Source: CAYUNA01 sp047629355 (GTDB taxonomy: Bacteria > Bacteroidota > Bacteroidia > Chitinophagales > Saprospiraceae). Taken from it: 14,683 nucleotides of DNA. Shown here one piece after another: positions 12,061 to 14,683 of the stretch. The stretch lies in NCBI GenBank assembly GCA_047629355.1, contig JBLHWU010000166.1, positions 1 to 14,683 on the forward strand. The letters are read 5' to 3'. A program made the position numbers and the translations under genes. The notes beneath the pieces were generated by a model, which was not told the origin of the DNA, did no database searches, and was given only the letters and a program-made list of their open reading frames with translations. Numbering within the stretch: position 1 is the first letter of the stretch; every line of letters begins with the position of its first letter.

Positions 12061-14683
12061 CTACCGCATCAACGTCACATCGCCTTTAAAGATTTTCTTC
12101 ACGCCATCAAAAAATTCTACTTCTGCAAACCATACAAAAACCGCAGGGTTCATGTCTTGTCCACGGTGCGTTCCATCCCAACCATAAGCAGGTTGATTTG
12201 GGTCGAAATTATAGTGTTGGAAAACCGTTTCGCCCCAGCGATTGAAGACTAAGAAGGACTCAATTTTCTTAATGCTTTTATCATCAGAAAAAATCATAAA
12301 TACATCGTTATCACCATCACCGTTGGGGGAGAAAACATTTGGTAAATGAATTTCTCGGCTTTTCTCTACTCTTAAAAACAAGGCATCTTCGCCCGAACAA
12401 CCATTGTGGTCAGTTACGACGACAGAATAAACCGTTGCGAAATCCGGTGTCGCAATTGGAGTCAAACAATCGCCACAACTCAACGTGTTATTTGGTGTCC
12501 AAACAATTGTATCTATCTCTGAATCTGGAATCGTCGTCTGTGCCGTAATCTGAAAATCCTCCCCCAATTGAATCGTCGCATCATCAATCGTTACTTGCAC
12601 GATAACTTCCTCTGGTTGAATGATTTCTACAGTTTCAATAGCTTCACAGCCATTGGCATCTTGGATAACTAAATCATAGCTTCCTGCTGGCAAATTAGGA
12701 AAAAATCCTGAATCCGCAAATGTGTTTCCACCGTCAATCGAATAAACATAAGGCGGTGCACCTCCCTCAATATTTTGAAAGGCGATGATTCCCGGTCGGT
12801 CATAACAAACTGGATTTTCTACGAAAGAAGAGCTCGTTAGCCCGTCCGTTTCAACTAAAACATTGTCCGAAGTCGAGCAACCATTTTCTAAATTAGTTAC
12901 CGTCAAGGTATAAACGCCTGCCTGAGAAATTCCAGGTGACAAGGTATTAGTTCCTGATTGCAAAAGTCCGTTTGAAGTTGTCCAATCGGTCGAAATAGAC
13001 GCGCCATTTCCGTTAGCGGAACCATTCAAGAATTCGATATCTTCTAAGCAATCTAACGTGAAAGTTTCACCCGCTTCCGCCATCGGTTCTTCCACATCTT
13101 CGCCTACGGCAACGCTCGCGGATTCGGTACAACCATTAATTGTATTTGTGATGACTAAAGTATAATTTCCCGCTTCATCCACTTCCGAATTCATTGCATT
13201 AATATCCGATAAAATGTTACCATTTGGCGTTGACCATTCAAAGACGAAATTTGGTCCGTTGTCTGAGTTTTCACCATTCAAAACGACAACTTCATCTGCA
13301 CAAGTCAATTCGGCTGGATTCGCAATTACAGTTAATGGTAAGTCTTCATCCGAATCCACCGTCACCATATCCATTGACGCACAGCCATTGTCCATATCCA
13401 TGACTTCCAAGAAATATTCACCAACCGCAGTTACCGTTGGCGTCAAGGTATTTTCGCCACCAGCTATATTTCCATTTGTGGTTGACCATTCATACATCAC
13501 TTCTGTACCCGTAGTTGACCCTTCTCCATTCAAGGAAATTACATCTGTTTCACAATCCAAATCATCCGCTTCCCCTGCTTCTGCATTCGGTGCATCAATA
13601 TTTTGAATTACTATAATAGTCGATGAATTGGTACAGCCGTTATCGCCATCCGTTACAATAATTTCATAAGTTCCAGGTTCATTGACCGTTGGCGTTAACG
13701 TATTTTCACCATCGACAATATTTCCATCCATTGTTGACCAGATATAAATAATATTCATGCCTTGGGTTGACGGGTTTCCATCCAAATCCACCATTAATTC
13801 TGCACAAGTCAACTCGGCAGGGTCAGCAACTGCGGCTACTGGAACATCCAAACTTTCCGTAATTTCAACGGCATCCGTCGCCGTACAACCTGTGATTAAA
13901 TCAGTTACTACAATTTCGTAAGTACCAGGCGAGTCGATATTAGGTGTCAACGTCGTTTCCCCGTTCAGGATGCTACCGTTCATCGTTGACCATTCGTAAG
14001 AAAAATCAATACCTGAAGCGGAACTTCCACCATCCAAACTTAATTCTTCAACAATACATGACAACTCTTCACCCGCACCTGCATCTGCTAACGGTGGCGT
14101 AGTATTCGACGGCACGGTCACACTCGAAACGGTCGAACAATCATTTGCTTCATTGGTAATGGTCAAAACGTAAACTCCTGCCCCATTCACCATCGGCGTT
14201 AAAGTATTTTGTCCAGTTTCAAAACTACCATTTTGCGTACTCCATTCAAATATAAAACCAGTACCCGTATCAGAATTTGAGCCATCTAAATCTACTGATA
14301 GAACATTACAAGTTAAAGCGTCTGCCGTCCCTGCATCTGCATTCGGAAGGTCGTCGTCTTGGGTGACTTCCACTTCCGAAATGGCACTACATCCACTTTC
14401 TGTATTCGTTATGACAAGCGTATAAATGCCTGTTGCATTGACATTTGGTTCAAGCGAATTTTGACCAGATAAGAAGTTACCATTTGGTGAAATCCATTCG
14501 AAAGAAACCTCAGGATTTGAAGTCGAAAGTCCACCATCTAAGGTTACGTTATCAATAGTACAAGACAATTCAAAATTAGGTCCTGCGTCTGCTGTTGGTG
14601 TTTCAAAATTATCAGCCACTTGCGTGAAAAACATGTTCGTACAGCCATTATTGGTATTGCTTACCAAAATTTGATAGAAACCT
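12061..14683 (-). CDS. Giant secreted repeat protein with gliding-motility C-terminal domain (5' end missing)
   Basis: The gene runs off the right edge: the frame is open to base 14683, where it reads mid-repeat (GFYQILVSN), so at least 873 C-terminal residues are present and the true start lies outside. Counting from the codon at 14667: residues 25-612 are seven tandem PKD/Ig-like beta-sandwich repeats of exactly 84 residues, each with DLDG- or LNG-type and EWST(x)NG motifs, a GxYxLxVTN strand and two cysteines. A part of an eighth repeat precedes. Residues about 613-684 look like a SprB-type repeat (GGAPPYVYSIDGG, PAGSYDL, DANGC); 720-765 is another PKD-like unit with SCGDC; 775-868 is the gliding motility-associated C-terminal domain (LPNVFSPNGDGDNDVF, VFNRWGE, GWDGT, GDVTLMR). 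In Bacteroidota this domain directs export through the type IX system to the cell surface. Role is probably adhesion or surface display. Confidence 0.92.
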   Translation of the reverse strand, partial: GFYQILVSNTNNGCTNMFFTQVADNFETPTADAGPNFELSCTIDNVTLDGGLSTSNPEVSFEWISPNGNFLSGQNSLEPNVNATGIYTLVITNTESGCSAISEVEVTQDDDLPNADAGTADALTCNVLSVDLDGSNSDTGTGFIFEWSTQNGSFETGQNTLTPMVNGAGVYVLTITNEANDCSTVSSVTVPSNTTPPLADAGAGEELSCIVEELSLDGGSSASGIDFSYEWSTMNGSILNGETTLTPNIDSPGTYEIVVTDLITGCTATDAVEITESLDVPVAAVADPAELTCAELMVDLDGNPSTQGMNIIYIWSTMDGNIVDGENTLTPTVNEPGTYEIIVTDGDNGCTNSSTIIVIQNIDAPNAEAGEADDLDCETDVISLNGEGSTTGTEVMYEWSTTNGNIAGGENTLTPTVTAVGEYFLEVMDMDNGCASMDMVTVDSDEDLPLTVIANPAELTCADEVVVLNGENSDNGPNFVFEWSTPNGNILSDINAMNSEVDEAGNYTLVITNTINGCTESASVAVGEDVEEPMAEAGETFTLDCLEDIEFLNGSANGNGASISTDWTTSNGLLQSGTNTLSPGISQAGVYTLTVTNLENGCSTSDNVLVETDGLTSSSFVENPVCYDRPGIIAFQNIEGGAPPYVYSIDGGNTFADSGFFPNLPAGSYDLVIQDANGCEAIETVEIIQPEEVIVQVTIDDATIQLGEDFQITAQTTIPDSEIDTIVWTPNNTLSCGDCLTPIATPDFATVYSVVVTDHNGCSGEDALFLRVEKSREIHLPNVFSPNGDGDNDVFMIFSDDKSIKKIESFLVFNRWGETVFQHYNFDPNQPAYGWDGTHRGQDMNPAVFVWFAEVEFFDGVKKIFKGDVTLMR
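12832..14595 (-). repeat. Seven tandem 252-bp (84-residue) coding repeats
   Basis: Unit boundaries on the minus strand are 14595-14344, 14343-14092, 14091-13840, 13839-13588, 13587-13336, 13335-13084 and 13083-12832. No insertion or deletion separates any two units. Protein similarity is obvious, but the DNA copies have diverged, so the duplication is old. Each unit has exactly two Cys, near unit positions 12 and 69. Confidence 0.85.

Noticed and set aside
12061..14667. TTG at 14667 as the true start of the repeat protein
   Set aside because: The frame stays open upstream to the window edge and reads into the same repeat pattern (GFYQIL before VSNTNNGC). The gene is therefore truncated by the window and does not start there.

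Overview
The window most likely comes from a Bacteroidota chromosome, probably a Saprospiria-like or related gliding lineage. Three things point there: an AT-rich genome with weak or absent Shine-Dalgarno sequences, several promoters with the Bacteroidota -7 motif TAnnTTTG, and a large multi-domain exported protein ending in the 'gliding motility-associated' C-terminal domain used by the type IX secretion system. The genus cannot be fixed from the sequence. No phage, plasmid, CRISPR, tRNA or rRNA feature is seen. The genes are almost all core metabolism.

Layout from left to right. Positions 1-359 hold no intact gene, only a short Lys/Arg-rich open stretch on the minus strand that looks like a broken transposase N-terminus. 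cysH (360-1109, -) follows, then a 557-base AT-rich gap holding a hairpin and a good promoter for an OmpA-family lipoprotein (1667-2638, +). After a strong hairpin terminator come a single-domain asparaginase-like protein (2710-3216, +), a serine racemase/threonine ammonia-lyase (3311-4261, +) and a GNAT acetyltransferase (4369-4836, +). The acetyltransferase overlaps tail to tail with hemD (4825-5487, -). hemD follows hemC (5552-6445, -), giving two consecutive steps of tetrapyrrole synthesis. Divergent from hemC is a MoeB/ThiF-type E1 enzyme fused to a rhodanese domain (6727-7848, +). Next are pgi (8148-9458, -), the divergent yraN (9598-9966, +), a TalC-type transaldolase (10047-10706, -), an RluE-type pseudouridine synthase (11339-11926, -) and the C-terminal 870 or so residues of a giant repeat protein (12061-14683, -), cut by the right edge. 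pgi and tal both feed sugar-phosphate metabolism but are not in one transcript.

The most unusual feature is between the genes. Nearly every intergenic space carries a long imperfect palindrome (69 to 251 bp), and these differ in sequence from one another. They sit in 3' flanks, in the 632-base gap between the tal and rluE genes (four in a row), and directly after the predicted transcription starts of hemC and pgi; ompA has a smaller hairpin in the same place. Two 36-base hairpins 9 kb apart are identical except for one base pair that changed on both sides, direct evidence that pairing is conserved. Several palindromes share a GTAGC(a)G-GAC-like core, suggesting a REP-like repeat family.
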